Assembly: GCA_022800315.1 (NCBI GenBank)
Contig: JAAWQC010000008.1
Span: forward strand, 16,235 to 80,234
Length of the DNA: 64,000 bases
Direction of reading: 5' to 3'
Source: Clostridiales bacterium
GTDB lineage: Bacteria > Bacillota > Clostridia > Oscillospirales > Acutalibacteraceae
Shown: one piece after another, positions 25,331 through 34,557 of the stretch
Layout: every line of letters begins with the position of its first letter
How positions within the stretch are numbered: position 1 is the stretch's first letter
Program-made: the position numbers and the translations under genes
Notes under the pieces: model-generated
What the model was told of the DNA's origin: nothing
Databases searched by the model: none
What the model saw: the letters and a program-made list of their open reading frames with translations, nothing else

Positions 25331-25843
25331 TTGTGGGCAGAAAAAATAGTGACCCTGTCTCTGGCGGCGGGAATTGCGGTGATGCTCCTGTTCATCCCCA
25401 CCCTGCTGCAGGATCCGCGGATCGGGCGGCTGATGACGCTGGATCAGGCTTCGGCTGAAACGGAAAAGGGCGATGTGCTTGCCCAGATAAAAGAGGTTTT
25501 CGGCAAAGGTCCGACGGGGCAGAAGGACCGATATCGTATGGTTGTGGCGACTGTCAGCTATCGAAACCCGGGGACCGAAACGGTGGTGTTGGACCTCACA
25601 CGGTTTGCCATCCAATCGGAGGCTGTTCATACCGTAATTGATCCCGCCCTGTTGAGTTATTACAACGACGAGGAAACATCGCTGTTCCTGCAGCTGGAAC
25701 CGGACGAGGAAAAGCAGGTAAACCTGCCGTATGTGCTCACCGATTTCTTTTTTACAAAAGAGGGATGGGCGCGTTTGGACCAACGGGACTTCGAAGTGGT
25801 GTATGCGTTGTATCCTGACGTTCGACTGCTGACCGAAGTGTAG
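25331..25843 (+). CDS. membrane-anchored extracytoplasmic protein, unknown
   Basis: A 170-residue protein starting with TTG after GAGAGGTGG. One N-terminal hydrophobic segment (VTLSLAAGIAVMLLFIPTLL, about residues 7-26) should anchor it in the membrane with the rest outside. The external part looks like a beta-sandwich: YRMVVATVSYRNPGTETVVL, then LFLQLEPDEEKQVNLPYVLT, similar in style to DUF4352-like domains that measure or bind at the cell surface. No lipobox is present. It is convergent with the next gene, six bases away. Family assignment is uncertain. Confidence 0.55.
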   Translation: MWAEKIVTLSLAAGIAVMLLFIPTLLQDPRIGRLMTLDQASAETEKGDVLAQIKEVFGKGPTGQKDRYRMVVATVSYRNPGTETVVLDLTRFAIQSEAVHTVIDPALLSYYNDEETSLFLQLEPDEEKQVNLPYVLTDFFFTKEGWARLDQRDFEVVYALYPDVRLLTEV

Positions 25844-25849
25844 ACGCGG

Positions 25850-26737
25850 CTATTCCACCCGCTCGTAGCTGGTTCCCCGGCTCACCGCGTCCAGCAGCAG
25901 CTCCTTTCCTCGTCGAAAGGTGAAACGGGCGGGGCAGGTGAGGGTTTCGCGGATGGAGCGGGTCATGCCGCCGGCGTCGGGGGCCCGCAGGGTCTGGCCG
26001 TTCTCCGGCCTTGGCCGTATGGTCAGGCGCATGGCTCCCTGATGGATCACCAGCCGTCCGTCCTGCTCTTCCGCCTTGCCGCCCAGATAGGTGGCCAGCC
26101 GATATTCCCGGCCGCCGAGCCAGACCGAGGCGATGCAGCCGTCGAACCGGTAACGGGACAGGGGAATCTCCGCCGCCGAGGCGAAAACGCAGCAGGGGCG
26201 GCCGCCGGGGGTGAGATCGTTGCACTGGACCCAGGTGTATCGGCGGGGAAAGGAGCGGCCCCAGTCCTTCTCGATATAGCCGGTGCCCCCATCCAGATCG
26301 AACCGCTCCCCATTCACCGTCAGGCTGCCGCCCAGGCGGTGGTACAGGCTGGTCAGGCCGTGATAGCATTCCAAAAAAGGAAGGGGGCCGAAGGGCCCCA
26401 TGATATCGTATCGGGGCGGGGTCAGCCCTCCGTAGCGCACCGTGCCGGTGCAGCGGAGCCCCGGCACGTCGATATTCACCCGGATGCCGTGTTCGGTGAA
26501 GACGCTGCCGCCCACCCGCACGGCCAGACGGTCCCGCGCCGCGTGGAAATCCATCTCGCCGTAATCCGCCTGCCAGGAACCGCCGTCGGTAATCACCTGG
26601 ATAAAGGCGGAGGCGCCGCCGTCCCGGTCCCGGCTCATACCGGGTATCAGGGCGATGGTGCGGCCTTTGTTCCGATGCCGGAAATACCACCCCTCGAAAA
26701 AGGGTGCTTTGCCGTCGCTGCCGTGAAAATGAACCAT
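25850..26737 (-). CDS. tocopherol-cyclase-like protein
   Basis: A 295-residue protein matching the tocopherol cyclase-like family. Characteristic phrases are KAPFFEGWYFRHRNKGRTIA near the start, GPFGPLPFLECYHGLTSLYH near residue 115 and GGTGYIEKDWGRSFPRRYTW near residue 150. The plant enzyme (VTE1) closes the chromanol ring of vitamin E, but this bacterium shows no tocopherol pathway here. Bacterial homologues are of unknown substrate, perhaps lipid or quinol binding. There is no signal peptide. It is monocistronic and divergent from the DUF362 gene. Confidence 0.85.
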   Translation of the reverse strand: MVHFHGSDGKAPFFEGWYFRHRNKGRTIALIPGMSRDRDGGASAFIQVITDGGSWQADYGEMDFHAARDRLAVRVGGSVFTEHGIRVNIDVPGLRCTGTVRYGGLTPPRYDIMGPFGPLPFLECYHGLTSLYHRLGGSLTVNGERFDLDGGTGYIEKDWGRSFPRRYTWVQCNDLTPGGRPCCVFASAAEIPLSRYRFDGCIASVWLGGREYRLATYLGGKAEEQDGRLVIHQGAMRLTIRPRPENGQTLRAPDAGGMTRSIRETLTCPARFTFRRGKELLLDAVSRGTSYERVE

Positions 26738-26804
26738 GGTACCTCCATCCTCTCCTACGCCGTTATCAATGGCTAGTATGCCCCGTTTCCCGCGCTGTCA
26801 ACGA

Positions 26805-26833
26805 TTGAAATATGCAGGACGGCGTGCTATGAT
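26805..26833 (+). promoter_or_regulatory. sigma-A promoter of the DUF362 gene
   Basis: TTGAAA (26805-26810) and TATGAT (26828-26833) are 17 bases apart, 21 bases before the start codon. Confidence 0.65.
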
Positions 26834-26854
26834 AAAAGGAAGATAAAGGAAAGG

Positions 26855-27985
26855 ATGAATCATCGCTCTATGGAACGTTCGACAGTATATTTCACCGATT
26901 TTCACGCCACTTTTGAGGAAAACCTGCTGCAGAAGCTGGCGCGGCTGGTCCGCGCCGCGGGCATCGAAACCATCGATTTTCAGAACCGGTTCGCCGCCAT
27001 CAAGCTCCATTTCGGCGAACCGGGAAATCTGGCCTACCTGCGTCCCAATTACGCCAAGGTACTGGCCGACGTGGTGAAGTCCTGCGGGGGGCGTCCTTTC
27101 CTGACCGACTGCAACACCCTGTATGTCGGCCGGCGGAAAAACGCCCTCGACCATTTGGATGCCGCGTACGAGAACGGTTTCAACCCCTTCGCCACCGGCT
27201 GCCAGGTGATCGTCGGCGACGGTCTCAAAGGCACCGATGAGACGCTGGTGCCCATTGACGGGGAGTATGTGAAGGAGGCAAAGATCGGCCGCGCCGTGAT
27301 GGACGCCGATATCCTCATCACCCTCAATCACTTCAAGGTCCACGAGTGCACCGGCATCGGCGGCGCGCTGAAAAATATCGGCATGGGCTGCGGCTCCCGC
27401 GCGGGTAAAATGGAGATGCACTCCAGCGGCAAGCCCTATGTGGAACAGGAAACCTGCATCAGCTGCGGGGCCTGCCGCAAAAACTGCGCCCACAGCGCCA
27501 TTTCCTTTGTGGAGAGAAAGGCGAAGATTGATCACGGAAAGTGCGTGGGCTGCGGCCGCTGTATCGGGGTGTGTCCGGTGGACGCGGTACAAGCAGCCCA
27601 GGACGAGGCCTTCGATATCGTCAACAAAAAGATTTCGGAATATACCCTGGCAGTGGTGAAGGATAAGCCCCATTTCCATGTCAGCCTGGTGGTGGATGTG
27701 TCCCCCTACTGTGACTGCCACGCCGAAAACGACGTACCCATCGTCCCCGACGTGGGCATGTTCGCCTCCTTCGACCCGGTGGCGCTGGATGTGGCCTGTG
27801 CCGACGCGGTCAACCGCCAGACCCCCTGCGAGGACGGCGCCCTGTCCCACGCTCTGTCCCGTGGGGCGGACGCGGGGGATTATTTCGCCGCCATCCATCC
27901 CGCCACCAACTGGCGGTCGGGTATCGACCACGCGGTAAAGCTGGGGCTGGGCAGCAGTGAATATGAGCTGATCGATATCGGATGA
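26855..27985 (+). CDS. DUF362 protein with two 4Fe-4S clusters
   Basis: A 376-residue iron-sulfur protein. The N-terminal DUF362 part includes AAIKLHFGEPGNLAYLRPNY and ILITLNHFKVHECTGIGGAL. Residues about 205-250 hold two ferredoxin motifs, CISCGACRKNC and CVGCGRCIGVCP, each C-x2-C-x2-C-x3-C. The C-terminal DUF362 part contains FASFDPVALDVACADAVNR. Such proteins are frequent in anaerobes and are thought to transfer electrons, but their partner is unknown. The ATG at 26855 is chosen over one 15 bases later because AAAGGA is nearer. Monocistronic. Confidence 0.9.
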   Translation: MNHRSMERSTVYFTDFHATFEENLLQKLARLVRAAGIETIDFQNRFAAIKLHFGEPGNLAYLRPNYAKVLADVVKSCGGRPFLTDCNTLYVGRRKNALDHLDAAYENGFNPFATGCQVIVGDGLKGTDETLVPIDGEYVKEAKIGRAVMDADILITLNHFKVHECTGIGGALKNIGMGCGSRAGKMEMHSSGKPYVEQETCISCGACRKNCAHSAISFVERKAKIDHGKCVGCGRCIGVCPVDAVQAAQDEAFDIVNKKISEYTLAVVKDKPHFHVSLVVDVSPYCDCHAENDVPIVPDVGMFASFDPVALDVACADAVNRQTPCEDGALSHALSRGADAGDYFAAIHPATNWRSGIDHAVKLGLGSSEYELIDIG

Positions 27986-28024
27986 TCCTGCGGCCGGTAT
28001 GGTCAGGACCTGCTTATTTTCCGC

Positions 28025-28067
28025 TTTCGGATGCATTTTGGATACCTTTCGGATGCAAAAAGGATAC
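28025..28067 (+). promoter_or_regulatory. 22-bp-period direct repeat upstream of lipoprotein/ABC operon
   Basis: TTTCGGATGCA-N4-GGATAC occurs twice, at 28025-28045 and 28047-28067. The spacing of 22 bases is two helical turns. This layout is typical of tandem activator sites such as those of LytTR-type response regulators. A hairpin GATGCC/GGCATC follows at 28081-28098. Confidence 0.5.
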
Positions 28068-28137
28068 GACCCGGTGTTACGATGCCATTAAGGGCATCGG
28101 CACGCCGGGCCGTATTTTTTTAGAGAGGGGTTTCTTC

Positions 28138-29514
28138 ATGAAACGCATCGCGCTGCTGTCGCTGACGGCGGTCCTGCTGCTGTCGGGCTGCGCGGCTCCC
28201 GCCGGGGAGCCGGCGCCGGGAAACCAGGGGGGAAGTACCGGCCCGTCCGCCGGGACCGATTCCCCGTCCGGCCCGCTGACCTATTTTGAGACTTACAGCG
28301 GAGTGGGGACACGGGAGGGGTATTACTACCTCACTGAGGAGGTGAAGGAGGACGCAGACGGGAGGAACTATCTCAGCCTGCTGTATCTGGATTACGCCAC
28401 CCGGCAGGAGGTCTACCTGTGCAACAAGCCCGACTGCGCCCACGACAACGACCGGTGCAGCGCCTATATCGCCGCCGAGATACCGGGCGACTGCTCCCTG
28501 CTGGCGTGGGAGGACAAACTGTACCTGTTCTGTTCCTCCTATACGGTGGGTATGAGCGTGGGAGATGGGTATACGGGAAACGGCGTGACCTCCGCCGTTC
28601 CGCCCGCCCTGTACCGCCTGAACCGGGACGGCACGGGCCGGGAAAAGGTAGCGGAGCTGTCCTCCGGCCAGGTGTTCGGCTCCGCCGTCCTGCTGGCGAA
28701 AGGGCCGTACCTCTACGCCGCGGTGGAGACCCTGGTGAGTAAATCCTCCGACGACGGCGGGTTCGTCACCACCGAGGCCACCGACAGCACCCTGATGGAA
28801 TTCGACAGCCGGTCAGGCGCGTCGCGTCAGGTGTGTTCCCTGAAAGAGCAGCGTGTGATCGGCGCATACGACGACCGGCTGGTGATACTGCGCACCCTCT
28901 ATCCCGTAGACCCCGACACCCTGCAGGACGACGACGAGGCTTATATGGAAAACCTGCGCAGCTCCACCCAGCTGATCTTGCTGGCCGATCCGCGGACCGG
29001 CGGGGAAAAGGAAGTCCTGCGGGCCGGCTACGACGAGATAGGCAACCTCTGCCTGTGGGAGAACCGGGCCTATTACGGCGCGATGAAAAAGGGGGTGATC
29101 CGCTGGACCGATCTGGACACCGGGGAAGGGGGGATTCTGACCGATCAGCTCCCAGCGGGAAATCTGAACTACAGCACGGTGCACGACGGGAAAATCCGGG
29201 TGGAGTACTGGGAGGATAAGTACCTGAACGCGGCCCAGACCGGCTGCCGTTACGTGGATGTGAAAACCGGCGCCATCACCGAGCTGTCCCTGACCACCAC
29301 CAAGCCCCGGGAGTGGGTGAACGTGCTGTCCGACGCCGGGGAGGATTTCCTGATCGTGTCCGATTATCTGGCGGAAGAGGAATACGTGGCCTGGGCGGGG
29401 GTCACACAGACGAATATCACGGGACGCCGGTACGCCCTCATCCGCAAGGAGGATTTTTGGAGCTCAAAAGCGCAGTACCGGGAGATACAGCCGGCGGAAA
29501 GGACGGGATCGTGA
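28138..29514 (+). CDS. lipoprotein, beta-propeller-like, ABC-operon partner
   Basis: A 458-residue exported lipoprotein. The signal peptide MKRIALLSLTAVLLLSGCAA ends in lipobox LSGC (Cys18). The mature part begins with a low-complexity Gly/Pro/Ser linker. It then reads as repeated short beta-blades with tyrosine-rich turns: GYYYLTEEVKEDADGRNYLS, YLCNKPDCAHDNDRCSAYIA and WEDKLYLFCSS. The CNKPDCxHxxxxCxA motif recurs in clostridial lipoproteins encoded with ABC exporters. Function is unknown; sensing or substrate delivery is inferred from the operon. Its stop shares one base with the start of the ATPase gene. Confidence 0.75.
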   Translation: MKRIALLSLTAVLLLSGCAAPAGEPAPGNQGGSTGPSAGTDSPSGPLTYFETYSGVGTREGYYYLTEEVKEDADGRNYLSLLYLDYATRQEVYLCNKPDCAHDNDRCSAYIAAEIPGDCSLLAWEDKLYLFCSSYTVGMSVGDGYTGNGVTSAVPPALYRLNRDGTGREKVAELSSGQVFGSAVLLAKGPYLYAAVETLVSKSSDDGGFVTTEATDSTLMEFDSRSGASRQVCSLKEQRVIGAYDDRLVILRTLYPVDPDTLQDDDEAYMENLRSSTQLILLADPRTGGEKEVLRAGYDEIGNLCLWENRAYYGAMKKGVIRWTDLDTGEGGILTDQLPAGNLNYSTVHDGKIRVEYWEDKYLNAAQTGCRYVDVKTGAITELSLTTTKPREWVNVLSDAGEDFLIVSDYLAEEEYVAWAGVTQTNITGRRYALIRKEDFWSSKAQYREIQPAERTGS

Positions 29515-30248
29515 TGCTGGAGGTACGGGAACTGACCAAAAGCTACCGGGGAAAACGGGCGCTGGATGGGGTCAGCCTGACACTGGAGCGGGGGGTGTAC
29601 GGCCTGCTGGGCCCCAACGGGGCAGGCAAATCCACCCTGATGAATCTGATAGCGGACAATCTGCGCCCCGACAGCGGGGAGATCCGATGGGACGGCCTCC
29701 CCATCGGGAAACTGGGGCGGGAATATCGGCGGCAGCTGTCCTATACCCCCCAGCAGCAGGGACTGTACGCCGAGTTTACCGGCCGGCGGTTTCTGATGTA
29801 TATGGCCGCACTCAGGGAGGTGCCGCGCCGGGCGCAGGCGGCGGCGGTGGAGCATGCCGCGGCCCAGGTCAACCTGTCCGACCAGCTGGATAAACGGCTG
29901 GGTGCCTATTCGGGGGGGATGAAGCAGCGCATCCTCATCGCCCAAGCGACGCTGGGCGATCCCCGTCTGCTGGTTTTTGACGAGCCTACCGCGGGCCTCG
30001 ATCCTCTCGAGCGGGTGCGGGTACGCACCCTGATGGGCCGTCTGTCCTCCGAACGGGCGGTTCTGATCGCCACCCACGTGGTATCTGACGTGCAGGACAT
30101 CGCCGACGTGATTCTGGTGCTGAAGAAGGGCCGGCTGGTCGCTGCCGCGCCCCCGCTGGAGCTGATCAGCCGATTTGCCCCCGGCGGCACGCTGGAGGAG
30201 GTCTATCTGCGGCTGTTCGGGGAGGAGCCCGCTCATGAAGAGGTGTAA
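29514..30248 (+). CDS. ABC transporter ATP-binding protein
   Basis: A 244-residue ATPase. Walker A GPNGAGKST (about residues 33-41), signature YSGGMKQR, Walker B LLVFDEPTAGLDP and the H-loop ATHVVSDV are complete. The type is that of DrrA/NatA/CcmA-like exporters for drugs, peptides or other small molecules. The ATG at 29514 shares its first base with the upstream stop codon, and the 3' end overlaps the permease gene by 14 bases, so the three genes are translated as one operon. A longer open frame upstream is not coding. Confidence 0.93.
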   Translation: MLEVRELTKSYRGKRALDGVSLTLERGVYGLLGPNGAGKSTLMNLIADNLRPDSGEIRWDGLPIGKLGREYRRQLSYTPQQQGLYAEFTGRRFLMYMAALREVPRRAQAAAVEHAAAQVNLSDQLDKRLGAYSGGMKQRILIAQATLGDPRLLVFDEPTAGLDPLERVRVRTLMGRLSSERAVLIATHVVSDVQDIADVILVLKKGRLVAAAPPLELISRFAPGGTLEEVYLRLFGEEPAHEEV

Positions 30249-32679
30249 AGGGGGAAGGCTCACCGCCGTCCGCCTGCTGCGTTTTGAACTGTATAAAATC
30301 GGGGGGCGGCGGGGCTTTCTGGTTTTTCTGGCGGCCATGCTGGGGGTCAACCTGTTCCTGCTGTGGTATACGGGCCGTCCGTCGGCGGGAGAGCCTGCGC
30401 CCGCCGCCTATCGCGCTCTGTCGGCCGATTTGCAGGGAAAGACGAAAGAACAGAAGCGCGCCCTGATCGAAGAGGCGTACGAGCAGGCGGAAGCCTTCGC
30501 TCTGATTGCGGAGATAGAGACCGCGAGAGCGCAGGACACGAGGGAAGGGGACGCCCTCGCGGCCCGGCTGCTGTCCGAACAGCCGGACCTGTACGAGCGT
30601 TACCGCGAGAAATACGACGCGGGGGCGCGGCCACGCTATGCCGCCGACCTGACCGCCGAACGCCGGCTGCTGTCCGACATCCGCGGCGAGCTGATACGGT
30701 GTGAGGGGTATGACAGTTATCTGGACGGCATCGAACAGCGGGCGCGGCGGCTGTCCGGCGTGTCCATCTTTGCCTCCGGCGACGGCGGGGAGTCCTTCTC
30801 CTCCCGCAACATCCGCCGCACGGCGGAGGATTATGCCGGAATGCGCGGGGTCACGCTGTCTTTCGACGTGTCGAGGGGCTTTGAGGAGGTCACCGGTTTT
30901 CTTCCCACCGACGTGCTGGCGCTGCTGCTGCTGTTCGCCCTGTCGGCAGTGCTGATATTTGGGGAGAAGCAGCGGAACCTGTTCCTGCTGACACGCCCCA
31001 CTGGGGGAGGACGGACCGCCGCCCTCGCGGCCAAGGTGCTGGCGATGGCGGTCAGCGCGGCCGGGGTGGTCCTGCTCCTGTACGGGAGCAGTCTTTTATA
31101 TGAGGCGGCCGCGTCGGGGCTGGGCGATCTCGGCCGCAGCCTGCAGTCGGTAAGCGCCTTCTTCGGAAGCCCGCTGCGGATCAGCGCGGGGGAGTACCTG
31201 CTGCTCTATCTGGGGACCAAATGGGTTTCCTGCGCGGCGGCGGGGTTGCTCACACTGCTGGCGGCGGTGTTTTTTCGCCGTCCCGCGGCGGCTTTCGCCC
31301 TGCTGGCGGCGGTGTTCGGCTGTGGCTTCGCCCTGTCCGCCCTCATTCCCTCCTCCTCGGTCCTGGCGCCGTTGAAATACCTGAACCCGGCAGCGGCCCT
31401 GCAGGTCAATCAGCTGTACGGGCAGTATCTCAACCTCGCTGTTTTCGGACGTCCGGTAGGGCTGATTCCTCTTTTCTTCCTGTTTCTGGCCCTGCTTATC
31501 GTGCTGCTGACGGCGGCGCTGTTCCTGACCTTCCACCGCCGTCGGGACTTTTCCGCGGGAGGGGGGAGGAGGCTGCCGATTTTCGGGCGGCGCGGGGTGA
31601 AAAAGACCAGCCACGGGACGGGGCTGTGGGCCCATGAGGGATATAAGCTGTTCATCCGAGGGCGTGCGCTGCTTTTCCTGCTGCTGTACGTGGGTCTGAC
31701 CGTGCTGATTCTGCCCCGCTCGCCGGGCTATCTGCCGCCGGAGGAGATTCGATACCAGCGATATATGGAGCGGCTGGCAGGGGAGCTCACGCCGGAAAAG
31801 GAACGGTTTCTGGAGGAGGAACAGCGGGCGATGGCGCAAGCGGAAGAGGGCTTGTCCGCCCTGCAGGAGCAGGTGGAGGAAGGCGAGCTGACCCAGTTGC
31901 AAGCTAGCCAGCTGGGGCAAGGCTGGCAGACCGTTCTGTCCCGCCGGCCCGCGCTTCTGCGGGCGCTGGAGCAGGCGGAACGCATCCGGGAGCGGCCCGG
32001 CATCCGGTTCGTGTATGAAACGGGGCTGACCCGGCTGGCGACCGGCGCGGGAAGCGCCGCGGCGGTCCTTCCCGCCCTGCTGTCCGCCGTGCTGTGCTTT
32101 TCCCCCCTGTTCGCGTCGGAATTTGCGTCGGGGGCCGAGCGGCTGCTGTTCACTACTCCGCGCGGGCGGCGGGATACCGCTGCCGTCAAGCTGAAGCTGT
32201 GCGCGCTGGTATCGCTGCCGCTGGGGGGCCTGCCCCTGGTTTCCCTCTGGTGGAGCAACCTTCTCACCTATGGGTTATCCGACCTGTCGGTTCCCGCCGC
32301 CAGTCTGGAGGCCGTCCTGCCGGGCTGCGCCGGCCTTCCTGTATGGGTACCGTCAGGGGCTTTACCAGCGGCGCAGCTTCTGCTCAGTGTGTCCAATGTG
32401 CTGTGCGTATCGTTGGTAACAGGCGCCCTGTCCCTGCGGCTGCGGAACACCATCCTCACCCTGCTGGCGGGTGTACTGCTTTTCGGCGCGCCCGTACTGC
32501 TGGAGGCCATGGGCCTTTCCGCCGCCGGGTGGTTCAGCGTGCTTCCCGCTTTCAGGCTGGGGAGGGCGCTGGCCGGCGGCTTTCCCCTGACGGTGTTCGC
32601 GCTGTACGAGGGGGGCCTGCTGCTGGCCGGCGGGGTATCCATCGGATACGGCCTGCGTCGATTCCGCCCCGTGACATAA
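30235..32679 (+). CDS. ABC-2-type permease with internal duplication
   Basis: An 814-residue membrane protein formed by two permease halves in tandem. Each half has one N-terminal membrane segment (GFLVFLAAMLGVNLFLLW; LLFLLLYVGLTVLILP), a long charged extracytoplasmic region, and then about five membrane segments. The halves share an internal signature: EKQRNLFLLTRPTGGGRTAA in the first and GAERLLFTTPRGRRDTAAVK in the second. One chain could therefore supply both transmembrane domains for the upstream ATPase. Charged coiled-coil stretches (KERFLEEEQRAMAQAEEGLS) occur in the second loop. Substrate unknown. Confidence 0.85.
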   Translation: MKRCKGGRLTAVRLLRFELYKIGGRRGFLVFLAAMLGVNLFLLWYTGRPSAGEPAPAAYRALSADLQGKTKEQKRALIEEAYEQAEAFALIAEIETARAQDTREGDALAARLLSEQPDLYERYREKYDAGARPRYAADLTAERRLLSDIRGELIRCEGYDSYLDGIEQRARRLSGVSIFASGDGGESFSSRNIRRTAEDYAGMRGVTLSFDVSRGFEEVTGFLPTDVLALLLLFALSAVLIFGEKQRNLFLLTRPTGGGRTAALAAKVLAMAVSAAGVVLLLYGSSLLYEAAASGLGDLGRSLQSVSAFFGSPLRISAGEYLLLYLGTKWVSCAAAGLLTLLAAVFFRRPAAAFALLAAVFGCGFALSALIPSSSVLAPLKYLNPAAALQVNQLYGQYLNLAVFGRPVGLIPLFFLFLALLIVLLTAALFLTFHRRRDFSAGGGRRLPIFGRRGVKKTSHGTGLWAHEGYKLFIRGRALLFLLLYVGLTVLILPRSPGYLPPEEIRYQRYMERLAGELTPEKERFLEEEQRAMAQAEEGLSALQEQVEEGELTQLQASQLGQGWQTVLSRRPALLRALEQAERIRERPGIRFVYETGLTRLATGAGSAAAVLPALLSAVLCFSPLFASEFASGAERLLFTTPRGRRDTAAVKLKLCALVSLPLGGLPLVSLWWSNLLTYGLSDLSVPAASLEAVLPGCAGLPVWVPSGALPAAQLLLSVSNVLCVSLVTGALSLRLRNTILTLLAGVLLFGAPVLLEAMGLSAAGWFSVLPAFRLGRALAGGFPLTVFALYEGGLLLAGGVSIGYGLRRFRPVT

Positions 32680-32714
32680 AAAAGCCGCCGGTCACTGACC
32701 GGCGGCTTTTTCCG
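32678..32714. terminator. bidirectional Rho-independent terminator
   Basis: AAAAAAGCCGCCGGTCA and TGACCGGCGGCTTTTT form a near-perfect stem between the convergent ABC operons. Confidence 0.9.
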
Positions 32715-32724
32715 CGCCTGAAGG

Positions 32725-34557
32725 CTACGCCAGTTCGAACTGGCCGGTATAGAGCTGGTAATACCGGCCCTTTTCGGCCACCAGCTCGTCGTGGCTGCCC
32801 CGCTCGATGACGGTGCCGTTCTCCAGTACGATGATCGCCTTGGCCTCCCGCACGGTGGACAGGCGATGGGCGATGACGAAGACGGTCCGGTTCTCCATCA
32901 GCCGGTCCATGCCCTGTTCGATGAGTTTTTCGGTATGGGTGTCCACCGAGCTGGTGGCCTCGTCCAGAATGAGCACCGGCGGGTCGGCGGCGGCCGCCCG
33001 GGCGATAGCCAGCAGCTGCCGCTGCCCCTGGCTCAGGTTGGAGCCGTCGCCGGTCAGGAGGGTGCGGTATCCGTCGGGAAGCCGGCGGATGAAGGAATCC
33101 GCCCCCGCCAGCCGCGCCGCCTCCCGTATCTGTTCATCGGTGGCCTCCGGATTGCCGTACCGGATGTTGTCTGCGATGGTGCCGGTGAACAGATGGGTGT
33201 CCTGCAGCACCACTCCCAGCGACCGGCGCAGATCGTCCTTGCGGATATCCCGCACGTCGATGCCATCGTAGGTGATCGTTCCCCCATCCACATCGTAAAA
33301 GCGGTTGATGAGGTTGGTGATGGTGGTCTTGCCCGCGCCGGTGGAGCCGACAAAGGCAATCTTCTGTCCCGGTTTGGCGTACAGGCTGATGTCGTTCAGA
33401 ATCACCCGCCCGGGCGTGTATCCGAAGGTGACATGGTCGAAGCGCACGTCCCCCCGCAGAGGAATTTCCTCCGCCCTGCCGCCGGGCAGGGGGAGGCTCC
33501 ACGCCCAATGCTTCAGACCGTCCGGCCCGGTGGTCCTCCTCAGGGTCACGTCGCCGCTGTCGGCCTCGGGCGCCTCGTCCAGCACCTCGAAGATGCGCTC
33601 CGCGCCGGACAGGGCGGCGAGGATGAAGTTGATCTGCTGGGAGAACTGGTTGACCGGCATGGCGGTCTGTCGCACGTACACGAGGTAGGGAGCCAGGCTG
33701 CCCAGGTCGATCATACCTGCGATGGCAAAAAAGCCGCCGATGCAGGCGCACAGGGCGTAGTTGAAATAGGACAGGCTGACCACCACCGGCACCATGAAGC
33801 CCGAGTAGGTCAGGGCCTGGGTGGCCGCGCCCCGCAGGTCGTCGTTGCGCCTGCAGAACTCCTCGTAATCGGCGTCCTCGTGGTTGAATACCTTGACCAC
33901 CTTCTGCCCCTCCACCATCTCCTCGATAAAGCCGTTGAGCCGCCCCATGTTTTTCTGCTGGCGGCTGAAGCCGGCGTGGCTGCGCTTGCTGCTGAAGCGC
34001 AGGAAGAGGAACATGCCCACGAAGGACAGCACCACAATCAGGGACAGGGCGGCGTTGAGGATGAACAGCACCAGGAAGGTGCCCGTAATCATCACAAAGC
34101 TCTGGATCAGTACGGTGAAGCTGTTGTTCAGCATGTCGGCGATGGTGTCGATGTCGTTGGTGAACCGGCTCATCAGCTCGCCGTGAGTGCGGGTATCGAA
34201 GAAGCGCAGAGGCAGGGACTGCACCCGGGAAAAGAGGGTGTCCCGCAGCTCCGCCACCACCTGCTGGGCCACCCTGACCATGCCCTGGGTGTAGCCGTAG
34301 GTGGCCGCTGCCCCCAGCAGGTACATGCCGCCCATGAACAGCAGGGTGCGTATCAGGCCGGGGATATCCCCCGGCAGGATGTAGTCGTTGATCACCGGCT
34401 TGAGCAGGTAGGTGCCGTAGATGTTGGCCCCGGCGCTGACTACCACCAGCAGGGCGATGCCGGTGAGGGCGGGGGTATGCTTTTTCAGCAGGAGGGTGAG
34501 ACGCAGCAGGGTGCCTTTCAAATCTTTGGGTTTTTCGTGTTTCATTGCGCGAGGCAT
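32725..34557 (-). CDS. ABC exporter, type IV fold, fused membrane/ATPase subunit
   Basis: A 610-residue half-transporter. Six membrane helices (GIALLVVVSAGANIYGTYLL onward) precede an ATPase with Walker A GSTGAGKTT, signature LSQGQRQL, Walker B ILDEATSSVD and H-loop IAHRLSTV. A longer-than-usual insert (PDGLKHWAWSLPLPGGRAEE) sits just before the ATPase domain. The Walker B glutamate is present, so this is the canonical site of the heterodimer. An ATG at 34557 follows AAGGGAG. The alternative ATG at 34545 overlaps the upstream stop by four bases. It pairs with the gene at 34542-36305, and a MarR gene leads the operon. Confidence 0.93.
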   Translation of the reverse strand: MPRAMKHEKPKDLKGTLLRLTLLLKKHTPALTGIALLVVVSAGANIYGTYLLKPVINDYILPGDIPGLIRTLLFMGGMYLLGAAATYGYTQGMVRVAQQVVAELRDTLFSRVQSLPLRFFDTRTHGELMSRFTNDIDTIADMLNNSFTVLIQSFVMITGTFLVLFILNAALSLIVVLSFVGMFLFLRFSSKRSHAGFSRQQKNMGRLNGFIEEMVEGQKVVKVFNHEDADYEEFCRRNDDLRGAATQALTYSGFMVPVVVSLSYFNYALCACIGGFFAIAGMIDLGSLAPYLVYVRQTAMPVNQFSQQINFILAALSGAERIFEVLDEAPEADSGDVTLRRTTGPDGLKHWAWSLPLPGGRAEEIPLRGDVRFDHVTFGYTPGRVILNDISLYAKPGQKIAFVGSTGAGKTTITNLINRFYDVDGGTITYDGIDVRDIRKDDLRRSLGVVLQDTHLFTGTIADNIRYGNPEATDEQIREAARLAGADSFIRRLPDGYRTLLTGDGSNLSQGQRQLLAIARAAAADPPVLILDEATSSVDTHTEKLIEQGMDRLMENRTVFVIAHRLSTVREAKAIIVLENGTVIERGSHDELVAEKGRYYQLYTGQFELA

